A DNA stretch of 41,465 nt from CAKZYD01 sp039814715 (GCA_039814715.1 JBCCAR010000029.1:1-41465), one strand, 5' to 3'; shown: positions 32,245 to 41,130, numbered from the stretch's first letter. Made by a program: numbers and translations. The notes: a model not told the origin generated them from the letters alone.

Positions 32245-32550
32245 TTAAGGTTTGAGGTCAGCGGGCACCCATGCGCCGATGGTGGCGGTGAAGGGCTCAA
32301 TGGCCGTGTGTTCAAACAGGCCTGCTTCACGATAAGGGTCTTTGTCCAGCGCTTCAGCGGCTGCTTCGCGGCTCTCAGCTTCTAAAATAAGCAGTGAGCC
32401 AGAGGGTGTGTTGTCTGGCCCCGATAGGATTGGCCCGCCGAATTTTAGCGCGTCGCCCAGCGTGTTGACAAAGTGCAAATGCGCCTCGCGCGTTCGTTTG
32501 CGCAGCTCCAAATGATTGGGCTTATCCACGCAAATCGCCATAAAAAGCAT
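32245..32550 (-). CDS. YciI-family protein
   Basis: 101 residues, a YCII domain (ferredoxin-like alpha/beta fold). It begins LFMAICVDKPNHLELRKRTREAHLHFV, with the conserved Asp-Lys and the R..HL pair near the putative active site, and has the middle strand SGSLLILEAES and the DPYREAGLF motif. The function is not firmly known; related proteins are dehydrochlorinase-like or fused to regulators. The start overlaps the gpsA stop as TAATG, so it is translated as the third gene of tsaD-gpsA-yciI, an arrangement I recall as common in alphaproteobacteria. Confidence 0.88.
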   Translation of the reverse strand: MLFMAICVDKPNHLELRKRTREAHLHFVNTLGDALKFGGPILSGPDNTPSGSLLILEAESREAAAEALDKDPYREAGLFEHTAIEPFTATIGAWVPADLKP

Positions 32551-33551
32551 TACGCCATCTCCACCTTGAAAGGACGGTTTAACAGGTTTTCTATCGCTTC
32601 ATCCACGCTTAGACCGCTATTCACCACTCTGTCCACTGCATTTACGATTGGCATGGAGATGCCCTTCTCGCGCGCCCAGCCAGCAACGACGGCTGCGCTG
32701 AGCGCGCCTTCGGCGACAGTTTTGCGGCTGGCCATTACCTCTGCAGCGCTTTGCCCTTCCCCTAAAGCAACGCCTAAGGACATGTTGCGTGATTGCCGCG
32801 AAGAGCAGGTCAAAATGAGGTCGCCAAGGCCGCACAGCCCCATCAATGTTTCCATCTGCGCGCCATGGGCTTCCCCAAAGCGCAGCATTTCCGCCATGCC
32901 GCGCGTGATGATGGCCGCCCGTGCATTTTCGCCCAAATTGCGTCCATCGACGATGCCGCAAGCGATGGCGAGGATATTTTTGATGGCCCCCCCGACTTCT
33001 GCGCCAACAAGGTCATCGCTTGCATAGGGCCGAAAGTGCGGCTGGCCGATGCGCTCGCACCAGCTTTCGGCGGTCTCCATGTCGTTGCAGGCCAGGGTCA
33101 CTGCGCCAGGCAGACCTTTCGCGACTTCATGGGCAAAGGTAGGCCCTGATATAACGCCGGGCAGGGCCTGTGGGAGTTCTGCGGCAATCACATCCGTCAT
33201 GAAGGCGGCTGTGCCATGCTCCACGCCTTTTGAGCAGAGAAAGAGCTGGGTGCCCGCCTTCAAATGCGGCGCCATGGTTTTCGCGATTGCGCGTGTATGT
33301 TGGGCGGGCGCAACCATTAAGACGGTCTGCGCGCCCTCCAGGCAGGCTGCGATATTTTGCGATGCCGTCAACGTGCTTGGCAGGGAGACGCTGGGCAGAA
33401 AAGCGGTGTTCTCATGCGTCTCGTTGATGGCATGCACTACCTCATCCTCGCGTGCCCACAGCGTTGTTTGCCAGCCGCCGCGCGCAAGCATAGCCGCCAG
33501 CGCTGTGCCCCATGCGCCGCCACCAATCACTGCTGCTTTGTCTGTGCTCAA
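32550..33551 (-). CDS. gpsA: Glycerol-3-phosphate dehydrogenase [NAD(P)+]
   Basis: 333 residues. It makes sn-glycerol-3-phosphate from dihydroxyacetone phosphate for phospholipid synthesis. Visible are the nucleotide motif AVIGGGAWGTALA, the SKGVE block, the catalytic Lys in EVGGAIKNILAIACGI, and the substrate-binding GLGDLILTCSSRQSRN. The start is TTG, supported by AAAGGA nine bases upstream. It lies between tsaD and yciI in one minus-strand operon. It feeds the same lipid pathway as plsC at the other end of the window, but the loci are not linked. Confidence 0.94.
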   Translation of the reverse strand: MSTDKAAVIGGGAWGTALAAMLARGGWQTTLWAREDEVVHAINETHENTAFLPSVSLPSTLTASQNIAACLEGAQTVLMVAPAQHTRAIAKTMAPHLKAGTQLFLCSKGVEHGTAAFMTDVIAAELPQALPGVISGPTFAHEVAKGLPGAVTLACNDMETAESWCERIGQPHFRPYASDDLVGAEVGGAIKNILAIACGIVDGRNLGENARAAIITRGMAEMLRFGEAHGAQMETLMGLCGLGDLILTCSSRQSRNMSLGVALGEGQSAAEVMASRKTVAEGALSAAVVAGWAREKGISMPIVNAVDRVVNSGLSVDEAIENLLNRPFKVEMA

Positions 33552-33570
33552 GTCAGAGTTCCTTTGTTGA

Positions 33571-34632
33571 TCACGCCTTTACGCCAGCGCCGGGTGCTGG
33601 CTCGGCGTCTGGATCTAAGGGCCAGCGTGCGCGGGCTTTAAAGTCAAACTTATCGCCTGCGCGCCCCAATGCATAGTGTTCCAGCCCCGCCCAAGCAATC
33701 ATGGCGGCGTTATCGGTGCACAGCCACCCCGGCGGCGCTGCGAAATGCAGGCTCTGCTGAACGCACAAGGTTTCAAGGGCTGCGCGAATGCTCTGGTTAG
33801 AGGCGACACCGCCGGCAACGACCAAGGTTTGAATATCGCCCGCTTTCATAATGGCTTTTTCCAGCCGGTCGATCAGGCTATCGCTCACGGCGGCTTGAAA
33901 GCTGGCGCATAGATCAGCAGCGTCTTGCCGGCTGAGCACGCCTGTATCGTCGGCTAGGGATTGGGCTTTTAAGAGAGCGGCTGTTTTCAAACCGGAAAAT
34001 GAGAAGTTCATCTCCCCCTTGCGGCGCAGCGGCCTGGGCAAATCAAAGCGCGCGCGGTTGCCGTTCAGTGCGCATGCCTCAACGGCTGGCCCGCCTGGAA
34101 AGCCCAAATCAAGCAGCTTGGCCAGCTTGTCAAAGGCTTCCCCAGCAGCATCGTCAATCGTCGTTGCAAGGCGCTGGTAGTGGCCAACGCCCTCAACGCG
34201 CAGAATTTGGCAATGCCCGCCCGATATCAGCAGCAGCAGATAAGGAAAGGGGCAATCTTGCGTCAGCCGGGGCGACAGGGCATGGCCTTCTAAATGGTTG
34301 ATCGCATAATACGGTTTGCCCGTGGTGTGCGCGATGGTTTTGCCCGTTAAAAGCCCCACCATCACCCCGCCGATCAGGCCAGGCCCTGCCGTGGCCGCGA
34401 TGCCAGTGAGGTCTTCGCCCGTCATGTTTGCTTGTTTCAGTGCTTCTTCCACCAGGGCTGAGAGCGTGTCCACATGCGCGCGCGCGGCAATTTCAGGTAC
34501 CACGCCGCGATAGATGGCATGCAGATCGACCTGCCCCGCAACAAGATTAACGTGCACGCGCTTATCCGCGCCGACAATGGCCACGGCGGTTTCATCACAG
34601 CTGGTTTCGATGCCTAGAAATACCGCTGTCAT
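33571..34632 (-). CDS. tsaD: tRNA N6-threonylcarbamoyladenosine transferase TsaD
   Basis: 353 residues of the Kae1/TsaD ASKHA family. It transfers the threonylcarbamoyl group to A37 of tRNAs reading ANN codons, with TsaB and TsaE. Motifs are GIETSCDET at the N-terminus, the metal-binding INHLEGHAL, LLISGGHCQ, the GEAFDKLAKLLDLGFPGGP block and VVAGGVASN. It is first in the minus-strand operon with gpsA and yciI, and divergent from hemC across 80 bases. The tRNA-Thr(CGT) in this window carries A37 and would be a natural substrate. Confidence 0.95.
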   Translation of the reverse strand: MTAVFLGIETSCDETAVAIVGADKRVHVNLVAGQVDLHAIYRGVVPEIAARAHVDTLSALVEEALKQANMTGEDLTGIAATAGPGLIGGVMVGLLTGKTIAHTTGKPYYAINHLEGHALSPRLTQDCPFPYLLLLISGGHCQILRVEGVGHYQRLATTIDDAAGEAFDKLAKLLDLGFPGGPAVEACALNGNRARFDLPRPLRRKGEMNFSFSGLKTAALLKAQSLADDTGVLSRQDAADLCASFQAAVSDSLIDRLEKAIMKAGDIQTLVVAGGVASNQSIRAALETLCVQQSLHFAAPPGWLCTDNAAMIAWAGLEHYALGRAGDKFDFKARARWPLDPDAEPAPGAGVKA

Positions 34633-34712
34633 AACATCCTATCGTCTCTGTATCCTGCTGGAGCCGTATTAGGCTTGCCCCGCCCGCCATTGGCGCGCTA
34701 AGGGATCCGGCC

Positions 34713-35696
34713 ATGACAGATGAAGCCTCTACCAATCCGCCCAAGTCAGCGCAACCACCGCTCGTGATTGCCACCCGCGCAAGCCCGCTCGCCATGGCCC
34801 AGGCGTATGAAACGCGCGATAGGCTTGTGAGCCAGGCTGGCTATGCGCTTGATGATTTGGTGATTGAGCCCATCGTGTCGCGCGGCGATAAAATCCTGGA
34901 TAAGCCCCTGATGGCCATTGGCGGCAAGGGCTTGTTTACAGAAGAGATCGAGCAAGGCCTTCTGGATGGCCGCTATGATCTGGCGGTCCATTCTCTCAAA
35001 GACTTGCCGACCAAACTGCCGGAGGGTTTGATTGTCGCGGCTTATCCTGAGCGCGAAGACCCGCGCGATGTCTTGATCAGCAATGGCGGTGGGGACGTCT
35101 TAAGCCTGCCGCAAGGCGCGCGCGTTGGCACAGCCTCCATTCGCCGGGCCGCCCAGCTGCGCCGCATCCGGCCAGACCTAAACATCGTCTCGGTGCGCGG
35201 CAATGTCCAAACCCGGCTAGCAAAACTTGGCGCGGGCGAGGTCGACGCGCTGATGCTTGCTGCAGCGGGCCTGCAGCGGCTGAACCTGGATGTGCCAGGT
35301 GTGTGCCCCATTCCCATGGATCAAATGTTGCCAGCGCCAGGCCAGGCGTGCCTCGCTATTGAATGTAGTGCGAGCAATGCGCCGCTGATTGAAACGCTCT
35401 CTGCCCTTTCCTGCGCCAAAGCGACCGCGGCAGTCACAGCAGAGCGGGCCTTTTTAGATGCCATTGATGGTGATTGCCGTACGCCGGTGGCCGCGCACGC
35501 GCACTTTATGCCAAGCGGCGCGCTGCATCTACAGGCCCAAGTGCTCCACCCTGTGGGCACCCAGGTCTTCACCGCGGAAGGTGAAAGCACGGCTGACGAC
35601 CCGCTCGCTCTTGGCGCCCGTCTCGCAGATGATTTGCGCGTGCAAGCAGGCGATGATTTCCTGGCTGAGATAAAGGCGCTGACCAAAGTCTCATGA
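34713..35696 (+). CDS. hemC: Hydroxymethylbilane synthase (porphobilinogen deaminase)
   Basis: 327 residues. It polymerises four porphobilinogens to hydroxymethylbilane in tetrapyrrole synthesis. Visible are IATRASPLAMAQ, GDKILDKPLMAIGGKGLFTEEIE, AVHSLKDLPT (with the catalytic Asp of DLP), SIRRAAQLRR, and the dipyrromethane cofactor-binding Cys255 in GDCRTPVAA. The first 15 residues are a nonconserved tail. hemD follows with an ATGA overlap. It is the first gene of hemC-hemD-mic60-hemY. Confidence 0.95.
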   Translation: MTDEASTNPPKSAQPPLVIATRASPLAMAQAYETRDRLVSQAGYALDDLVIEPIVSRGDKILDKPLMAIGGKGLFTEEIEQGLLDGRYDLAVHSLKDLPTKLPEGLIVAAYPEREDPRDVLISNGGGDVLSLPQGARVGTASIRRAAQLRRIRPDLNIVSVRGNVQTRLAKLGAGEVDALMLAAAGLQRLNLDVPGVCPIPMDQMLPAPGQACLAIECSASNAPLIETLSALSCAKATAAVTAERAFLDAIDGDCRTPVAAHAHFMPSGALHLQAQVLHPVGTQVFTAEGESTADDPLALGARLADDLRVQAGDDFLAEIKALTKVS

Positions 35697-36406
35697 GCAC
35701 CGTTTTACTCTCCCGGCCAGCCAATCGCGCGGACCGGTTGATTGAAACGCTTCAAGGCTATGGCCACCGCGTCATCAATGCGCCGGTAACGGCTATTGAG
35801 GCGGTGCCTGCGCCAACGCTGCCTTCGCTGCGTATGATAAGCGGTACCATTTTTTCCAGTGCAGCAGCGGTACCTTATGTGCCGCAGGCGCTGAAGCAGG
35901 CCGCCCAGGCCCGCCCAGCGCTTGCCGTTGGCCCTGTGACCGCCGAGGCTCTGGAGCGCGATGGTTGGCAAAGCGTGACACACTTTGGCGGCGAGATGCC
36001 TGCGTTGTTGGCGTTCTTGGCTGAGCAACCAAAGGACGCACCGTGGCTCTATCCTTGCGGCGCCCAACTGGCCCATGCGCCTGAAGATATGGCGGAGCGG
36101 TCTGGTGCTACCATTGCTGCGATTACTGTTTATGAAGCGCGCACCCTTGGCCCATGGCCCCCGTCTTTATTGGATCGGTTGCGAGCGGCGCAGATTGATA
36201 TCACGCTTTTCTTATCTGTGCGGACCGCGCGGCTGTTTTGTGACCAGGTTGCACAGGCAGGGCTTTGGCCCATGGGGATGCCAGGGGCTGCGGGCTGTAT
36301 TAGCGGCGCCGTGGCAGAGGCGCTTGACCCGCTGCGCTATAAAGAGATCATTGTTTCACAGGAAAAAACCACCTCATCCCTTGTCGCGGCCTTGGGGCTG
36401 TCATAA
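35693..36406 (+). CDS. hemD: Uroporphyrinogen-III synthase
   Basis: 237 residues. It closes hydroxymethylbilane with inversion of ring D to give uroporphyrinogen III. The family is poorly conserved. Support comes from the two-lobed fold pattern (VLLSRPANRADRLIETLQGYGHRVINAPV at the start; the second-lobe YEARTLGPWPPSLLDRL; FLSVRTARLF), from the length, and from its position overlapping hemC by ATGA. The next gene, mic60, begins 75 bases downstream, after a short AT-rich stretch. Confidence 0.9.
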   Translation: MSTVLLSRPANRADRLIETLQGYGHRVINAPVTAIEAVPAPTLPSLRMISGTIFSSAAAVPYVPQALKQAAQARPALAVGPVTAEALERDGWQSVTHFGGEMPALLAFLAEQPKDAPWLYPCGAQLAHAPEDMAERSGATIAAITVYEARTLGPWPPSLLDRLRAAQIDITLFLSVRTARLFCDQVAQAGLWPMGMPGAAGCISGAVAEALDPLRYKEIIVSQEKTTSSLVAALGLS

Positions 36407-36481
36407 TGCTAGGTCAAAGGCATACATAAATGGTGCGGTTTTTCCGGATCGCGAAAAAGATTAAAAAAGGGGCATAGGGCT

Positions 36482-38122
36482 GTGGCCAGCGATAAGTCAC
36501 CCGCAGAAAATGAAACGCCAAAGGATCAGCCGAAGGCTGCGCCGCAAGATGCCGTTGAGCGGGCGTATGAAGCGGAAGAAAAAGACAAAGCTGCAGGCCC
36601 CGCGAAAGCAAAGCCAGCGAACAAGACCGTTCCGCCTGTCAAGCAAGCAACGAAGAAAGCGCCAGCCGCGAAACCAGCCGCTGAAAAAACGCCTGAGAAG
36701 AAAGAGGCACCGAAAAAAGCGCCTCCGAAAAACGAGCCTGCAAAAGCCGCTGACGTGACAGCAGCAGCGCCGCAAGACGCCAAACGCTCCGGCGGCGGTA
36801 AATTTGCTTGGCTTTTGGTGTTTCTCCTTTTGTTTTTCATCGGCGGCGTTGCAGCCACGCCATATTTGCTCCCCCAAGTTAGGCCATTTCTGCCCGAGCA
36901 ACTGAGCCCTTATTTCGCAGCGCTTGATGCTGGGCCTGGGCCGGCTGCTGACTTGTCGGAGGTCACTGCGCGGCTCAACCAGCTTGACGCGGGTCTTAAA
37001 GATGTCCGCCAAGTTGCCGCTGATGCGCGCGCTGTCGCGGCGCAAGTTCCTGAGCAAGGCAGCGTTGATACCGCAGGCAGTGACGCGGCGATTGCCGATA
37101 TGAGCACGCGCCTGGACGGCCTGGCAGCGCAGCTAGAGCAAGTGGCAAGCGCGCAGGCGCAGCAAGCCGATAGCTATGCGCGCCTGCAAGATAACCTGGC
37201 AGCGCTTCCGGCAGATGGTGAGGGCGGCATTTCCCCTGCTGCGCTAGCAGCTGTGCGCGGCCAGCTCGATGACCTTGCCAGCACGCAGACCAGCGCGGCC
37301 AGCGCCATCACCCTTCTGGAAGAGAAAATGTCTGCCCTTTTGGACACGATGAATGCGCCCAGTGAGGATGTGGCAAGCGCAGCGGCCCTCGGCGATGTCG
37401 CTGACGCCCTGCGCGCGCGCCTTGCTGGATTGGAAGAGCGCATCAATGTTGTCTCAGACGCAGCAAGCAGCGCCGCTGACCCTGAAGCTCTGGCGGGCGT
37501 CCAGCAAACCGTGACCAGTGAGATTGATCGCTTTCAAGCGCGGCTCAATGCGCTGGAAAATGTGCGCCAGCAGGCCACTGCGGCGATGGTTGCCGGACTA
37601 GAGACGGCCCGTTTGACCCAGGCGATATCCAACGGGCGTTCTTATAATGCAGAGCTCAAAGCGCTGCAGCAGCTCAAAGCCCAGGCCGGGCCCGCGCTGC
37701 CAGATATCGCTGATTTGCTGGATGAGATCACGCCTTATGCTGCAACCGGCATTCCGTCGGGCGCAGCCCTTGCCGCGCAGCTAGAAGACCGAGCCCGCGA
37801 AATTCTGACCGCCATTGATACACCCCAGGACGCCACTTGGTGGGACCGGCTACTGGCCAGGCTCCGCAATTTAATCACCGTTCGGCAGGTCGGCGCGGCC
37901 GCTGGCGGCACGGCGCCAAGCGATGTTCTCGCACGGGCAGAAACGTCAGCGCGCGCAGGCGACTGGCAAGCCGTTGTAGAAGAGATTTCCGCCTTGCCTA
38001 ACAACGCGCAGGCGAGCCTTGGCCCCTGGTGGGGCCATGCCCAGGCGCGTTCTAAAGCGCAGCAAGTGCTCGCTGACTTAAATGCCCGCCTCGGTGTTGG
38101 CGCACTGGATGCAGGCCAATGA
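36482..38122 (+). CDS. Mitofilin/Mic60-like inner membrane protein
   Basis: 546 residues with a GTG start. There is a long Lys/Ala/Pro/Glu-rich cytoplasmic tail (1-106), one membrane span (108-128), then a periplasmic region of Ala/Gln/Leu-rich coiled coils (about 150-390) and a C-terminal mitofilin-signature-like domain (about 395-540, with WWDRLLARLRNLITVRQVG). Alphaproteobacterial Mic60 is the ancestor of the mitochondrial crista-junction protein and shapes intracytoplasmic membranes in some species. It typically lies between hemD and hemY, as here; hemY overlaps its stop as ATGA. The coding sequence is low-complexity, so alignment is weaker in the middle. Confidence 0.88.
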   Translation: MASDKSPAENETPKDQPKAAPQDAVERAYEAEEKDKAAGPAKAKPANKTVPPVKQATKKAPAAKPAAEKTPEKKEAPKKAPPKNEPAKAADVTAAAPQDAKRSGGGKFAWLLVFLLLFFIGGVAATPYLLPQVRPFLPEQLSPYFAALDAGPGPAADLSEVTARLNQLDAGLKDVRQVAADARAVAAQVPEQGSVDTAGSDAAIADMSTRLDGLAAQLEQVASAQAQQADSYARLQDNLAALPADGEGGISPAALAAVRGQLDDLASTQTSAASAITLLEEKMSALLDTMNAPSEDVASAAALGDVADALRARLAGLEERINVVSDAASSAADPEALAGVQQTVTSEIDRFQARLNALENVRQQATAAMVAGLETARLTQAISNGRSYNAELKALQQLKAQAGPALPDIADLLDEITPYAATGIPSGAALAAQLEDRAREILTAIDTPQDATWWDRLLARLRNLITVRQVGAAAGGTAPSDVLARAETSARAGDWQAVVEEISALPNNAQASLGPWWGHAQARSKAQQVLADLNARLGVGALDAGQ

Positions 38123-39621
38123 TAAGGGCGCTCATAGCCCTTGTCGTCCTGGCGGGGCTCGCTTGGATCGCTATGGCCGCGGCCGACCAGCCGGGGTCGG
38201 TGACGATTAACTGGATGGGGTACCGGATTCAGGCCAGCGTTATTGTCTTAGCGCTTGGTCTTGGCGTCGCCGCGTTTGTGATCTGGGCCCTTGCTAGGGT
38301 TTGGAGCTGGCTCAAGGGCGGCACACCTCTTTCACCCGAGCGACGGGCTCTGCGCGGCTCTAAAAAGGGCGTTGGGGAAGTGGATGCCGCATTGAGCGCG
38401 CTCGCAGCCGGCGATGCGCGAAAGGCGCTCCAGCTCGGCCAAGCGGCGATTAAGCATCTTGATGGGGCTGGCATTGCCTATATTGTGTCTGCTCAGGCCG
38501 CGACAGCGCTTGGGAAATCTGAGCTGGCGGAAGACTATTTCGAAGCGCTGTCTAAAACCGAGCAAGGCAAGTTCTTAGGTCTGCGCGGCCGTGTAAGCGA
38601 AGCGCGGCGCTTGGGTCATGTCTCCAAAGCGTTGGAATTAAGCGAAGAAGCTCTTAAAGCGGCGCCGCGCAGTGACTGGGCGATTGCCACAGCCTTTGAG
38701 CTGGAAGCCAAGCTCGGTAAGTGGGTAGACGCGGAAGCGACACTGCGCAAAGCAACGGCAAAATCTATTTTCGATGCAGAGACCAGTGCCCGGCACATGG
38801 GCGCCATCCGCTACGGCGAAGCGCTAACGGCCCGCGATGAAGACCGCCCAGCTGATGCAGCGCGCCTGGCCAAAGCTGCGCTCGCCATTCGACCTGATTT
38901 TGTGCCTGCAGCAATTCTGGCGGCGCAGCTTTATAAAGCGACCGGCAAAACGCGCAGGGCCAGCGCACTGCTTCAGAAGATATGGAAACGCAGGCCCCAT
39001 CCAGCGCTAGCAGAGAGCTATGCCGCGCTCGATCCTATGGAAACTGCGGCAACCCGGCTTGAGCGATTTAAAAAGCTCGTTCAGCCTGTACCGGACCATC
39101 CTGAAAGCCGGTTGCGTCTTGCAGAAGCCGCTCTTGGGGCCGGCGAATTTGCCTTAGCCGAAGACACTCTCGCGCCCTTACTGGAAGGCTTAGCGCCCGC
39201 CCGCGCCGGGGTTATCATGGGTCAAGTCGCGGCCAATCAGGGCGCCGACGCCGCGGCCCGCGGAAAATGGGCTGAGCTTGCCCAGCGCGGCACCCCCACT
39301 CCAAGCTACACCTGCAGCGTTTGCCGCACGCAGCGCCAACACTGGTCGCCCCATTGCCCCACCTGCGATAGCTTTAACACCTTCGATTGGGACGTCGCAG
39401 CCGATCGCCCAGCGCTGCCTGCGCAGGACCCAGCCCTGCACCTTGTCGGCACGGCGCCTGCTGCTTTGGCAGCGCCGGACGATATTACCCCACCAAGTGC
39501 ACCCCAAAGCACCTCCAGTGCGGCGCCAGAAACCATCGATGCCGTGCCATCAACACGCAGCGACGATGGGCCGGACCGAGGCGAAACTCAAGCTGAGACC
39601 AAGCAACCCTCAGCGCCGTAG
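38119..39621 (+). CDS. hemY: HemY-type TPR membrane protein with C-terminal zinc ribbon
   Basis: 500 residues. Two N-terminal membrane spans (about 2-22 and 40-62) frame the HemY_N segment (GSVTINWMGYRIQ). TPR-like helical repeats follow (about 90-390), then a rubredoxin-like ribbon with Cys 399, 402, 413 and 416 (YTCSVC ... HCPTC). A Pro/Ala/Ser/Thr-rich tail of about 75 residues ends the protein. This is the TPR-type HemY of the hem operon, not protoporphyrinogen oxidase. TPR plus ribbon recalls LapB, which controls LpxC turnover in E. coli; whether the two share a role is inference. It overlaps mic60 by ATGA. Confidence 0.9.
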   Translation: MIRALIALVVLAGLAWIAMAAADQPGSVTINWMGYRIQASVIVLALGLGVAAFVIWALARVWSWLKGGTPLSPERRALRGSKKGVGEVDAALSALAAGDARKALQLGQAAIKHLDGAGIAYIVSAQAATALGKSELAEDYFEALSKTEQGKFLGLRGRVSEARRLGHVSKALELSEEALKAAPRSDWAIATAFELEAKLGKWVDAEATLRKATAKSIFDAETSARHMGAIRYGEALTARDEDRPADAARLAKAALAIRPDFVPAAILAAQLYKATGKTRRASALLQKIWKRRPHPALAESYAALDPMETAATRLERFKKLVQPVPDHPESRLRLAEAALGAGEFALAEDTLAPLLEGLAPARAGVIMGQVAANQGADAAARGKWAELAQRGTPTPSYTCSVCRTQRQHWSPHCPTCDSFNTFDWDVAADRPALPAQDPALHLVGTAPAALAAPDDITPPSAPQSTSSAAPETIDAVPSTRSDDGPDRGETQAETKQPSAP

Positions 39622-39631
39622 AGCACGCCTA

Positions 39632-39645
39632 GGCCAGGCCTGGCC
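39632..39645. repeat. Perfect 14-base palindrome after hemY
   Basis: GGCCAGGCCTGGCC reads the same on both strands, ten bases after the hemY stop. It can fold to a five-base stem with a four-base loop. No U-tract follows, so termination by it alone is doubtful. Confidence 0.4.
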
Positions 39646-39723
39646 AGATTTCGATTGAACTCTGGCTCAGCTTTGTTAAAGACAGCCCGCGCCAGACGCC
39701 CGTTTTAGGCGCCAATGGCCTAA

Positions 39724-39799
39724 GCTGCTGTAGCTCAGCTGGTAGAGCACATCATTCGTAATGATGGGGTCGGGGGTTCGAGTCCCTTCAGCAGCACCA
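39724..39799 (+). tRNA. tRNA-Thr (anticodon CGT)
   Basis: Full cloverleaf. The acceptor GCTGCTG pairs with CAGCAGC, the D arm is GCTC/GAGC, and the anticodon stem CATCA/TGATG encloses loop TTCGTAA with anticodon CGT. The T arm is GGGGG/CCCTT (two G-T pairs) with loop TTCGAGT. Discriminator A39796 is followed by an encoded CCA (39797-39799). It reads ACG codons. A 6-base inverted repeat (39705-39710/39718-39723) abuts its 5' end. Confidence 0.97.
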
Positions 39800-39853
39800 C
39801 CTCTTCTTTACAAAGGCCGCAGGGTATGGCGCCAGCGCGTGTGCTGAGCGCGT

Positions 39854-40522
39854 CTATTCATGTAGGCGAGCCGGGCTGGCAGCACGGCGCTCAAAGATAA
39901 GGCACAGATTGTTTGCTGGCATGGGCTGGGTGGCCTGGTGAACCAGCTGGTGCTGGCGCATGGTGTCGACCACCTCTCCCAAATCACGCAGGCCCCAGCG
40001 CGGATCGCGCGCTTTGAGTGACGCGTCAAAATCGGCATTGCTGGGGGCGGTGTGATACGCGCCGATGCGGAAGGGTCCATATAAAAGGAGCAAGCCGCCC
40101 TTGGTCAGCACGCGCTGAGCGCCCGCGATCAGCCCGGTCATTGCCTCAGGCGGGGCGATATGGATCATGTTCGCGCAGTAGATCGCATCAAATGACCCGC
40201 CTTCAGTTGCCCTCGCAGGCCAGTTACCGTCCATCATATCCAGGTGCAAAGGCGGCGCGGCGATGCCTGGTACGCCGCGTGTCCAGTGGGCGATTGTCTC
40301 CAGCGCCTGCGGCAGCGCGTCGCTGCATTGCCAGTACCAATCGCTTTCCTGGGCAAAGTGAGCGGCGTGTTCTCCCGTTCCTGATGCGATTTCCAGCACG
40401 CGCTGGCCAGGCGCGATATATTGCCTGAGCACCTTTAGGATGGGCGCACGGTTGCGCAAAGCGGCAGGTGAAGAGCGCAGGCCCTCTTCATAAAGGGGCG
40501 GAGGGGGAGGGGTTTGCGTCAT
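39854..40522 (-). CDS. DUF938 methyltransferase-like protein
   Basis: 222 residues. The DUF938 hallmarks are ALRNRAPILKVLRQYI, the SAM-motif-like VLEIASGTGEHAAHFA, AIYCANMIHIAPPEA and GGLLLLYGPFRIGAYHTAPSNADFD, in the usual order and near full length. It is a predicted class I SAM-dependent methyltransferase with no known substrate; the same domain is found in the human METTL26 group. It lies ten bases downstream of the DUF6460 gene on the same strand, so the two are probably one operon. Confidence 0.9.
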   Translation of the reverse strand: MTQTPPPPPLYEEGLRSSPAALRNRAPILKVLRQYIAPGQRVLEIASGTGEHAAHFAQESDWYWQCSDALPQALETIAHWTRGVPGIAAPPLHLDMMDGNWPARATEGGSFDAIYCANMIHIAPPEAMTGLIAGAQRVLTKGGLLLLYGPFRIGAYHTAPSNADFDASLKARDPRWGLRDLGEVVDTMRQHQLVHQATQPMPANNLCLIFERRAASPARLHE

Positions 40523-40532
40523 CGCTGCTGCG

Positions 40533-40763
40533 CTAGCCGCGCCTGCGCCGCATCACCCAGCGAATGGCGGCAATCGGCACGAGGATCATTGCCCCCATGA
40601 GAATGTAGCCACCGCCCCAGGCGACGAAATCCTTGCCCATTTGCAGGCCGGATTCCGCAGTGTCGGCAATCCATACACCTAAGGTGGAGGGGGTTGCGCC
40701 CAGCCAATTGAGGACCAGACCCAGGATCAGGCAGCTGATGAGAAAGCTGATAATTCTACCCAT
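40533..40763 (-). CDS. DUF6460 small membrane protein
   Basis: 76 residues. A first hydrophobic helix (about 3-22), a short soluble stretch starting TPSTLGVWIADTAES, a second helix (about 48-67, GGYILMGAMILVPIAAI) and a final RRRR cluster make a two-pass inner-membrane protein. The pattern (GATPSTL, GxxxxLVPIxxIR) fits DUF6460, an alphaproteobacterial family of unknown function. It is first of a pair with the DUF938 gene. A perfect inverted repeat lies 28 bases upstream of the start. Confidence 0.8.
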   Translation of the reverse strand: MGRIISFLISCLILGLVLNWLGATPSTLGVWIADTAESGLQMGKDFVAWGGGYILMGAMILVPIAAIRWVMRRRRG

Positions 40764-40790
40764 GATGTGCGTCGCCTCATACCGTTGCGG

Positions 40791-40808
40791 GCCTGCAACG
40801 ATGCAGGC
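40791..40808. promoter_or_regulatory. Inverted repeat upstream of the DUF6460 gene
   Basis: GCCTGCA, loop ACGA, TGCAGGC: a perfect 7-base stem 28 bases before the DUF6460 start, read on the minus strand. It is either a leader hairpin or an operator. Confidence 0.4.
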
Positions 40809-40948
40809 TCTACTTGGGAAAACGCATCATTACTGCCAAACAAATGGCTTATTTTAAAGCATTTTTAACCATAACGTCACAGCCGCCCTTTGGCCTGAAT
40901 GGGCTGGAAAACCGTTGGTTCGCCGTCATTTTTGGGACATTCGGCTGC

Positions 40949-41045
40949 GCCGATGAGACATTCATCGGGCAAAAAGTGTCGGGGAAGTTGACACTCACGT
41001 GAGTAAAGTTGGTCTGTTTCCTGATCAGTTTAACTCAAGCCGTTG
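40949..41045. promoter_or_regulatory. Cluster of palindromes upstream of a sigma-54 promoter (putative enhancer)
   Basis: Three inverted repeats lie close together: CCGATGA/TCATCGG (40950-40956 and 40962-40968), AGTGTC/GACACT (40975-40980 and 40990-40995) and the perfect palindrome ACTCACGTGAGT (40993-41004). An IHF-like TCAA-N4-TTG is at 41035-41045, between them and the promoter. The arrangement of activator sites, bend and promoter is what sigma-54 genes use. The rest of 40764-41130 (367 bases) shows no gene. Confidence 0.5.
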
Positions 41046-41078
41046 AAAAACAGCGTGTTTATGGGGGGTTGCCAATTT

Positions 41079-41094
41079 TGGCACGGGTGTTGCA
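41079..41094 (+). promoter_or_regulatory. Sigma-54 (-24/-12) promoter
   Basis: TGGCACGGGTGTTGCA matches the sigma-54 consensus TGGCACG-N4-TTGC(A/T) with no mismatch; GG at 41080-41081 and GC at 41092-41093 have the exact spacing. Transcription would begin near 41105, and a ribosome site (TAGGAG, 41119-41124) precedes the ATG at 41131. Confidence 0.85.
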
Positions 41095-41130
41095 TAGCTT
41101 TGGTCAAACCTTGTTTTTAGGAGTAACAGT

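Noticed and set aside
39632..39645. Palindrome after hemY as a rho-independent terminator
   Set aside because: The stem is only five bases and no U-tract follows; kept only as a repeat.
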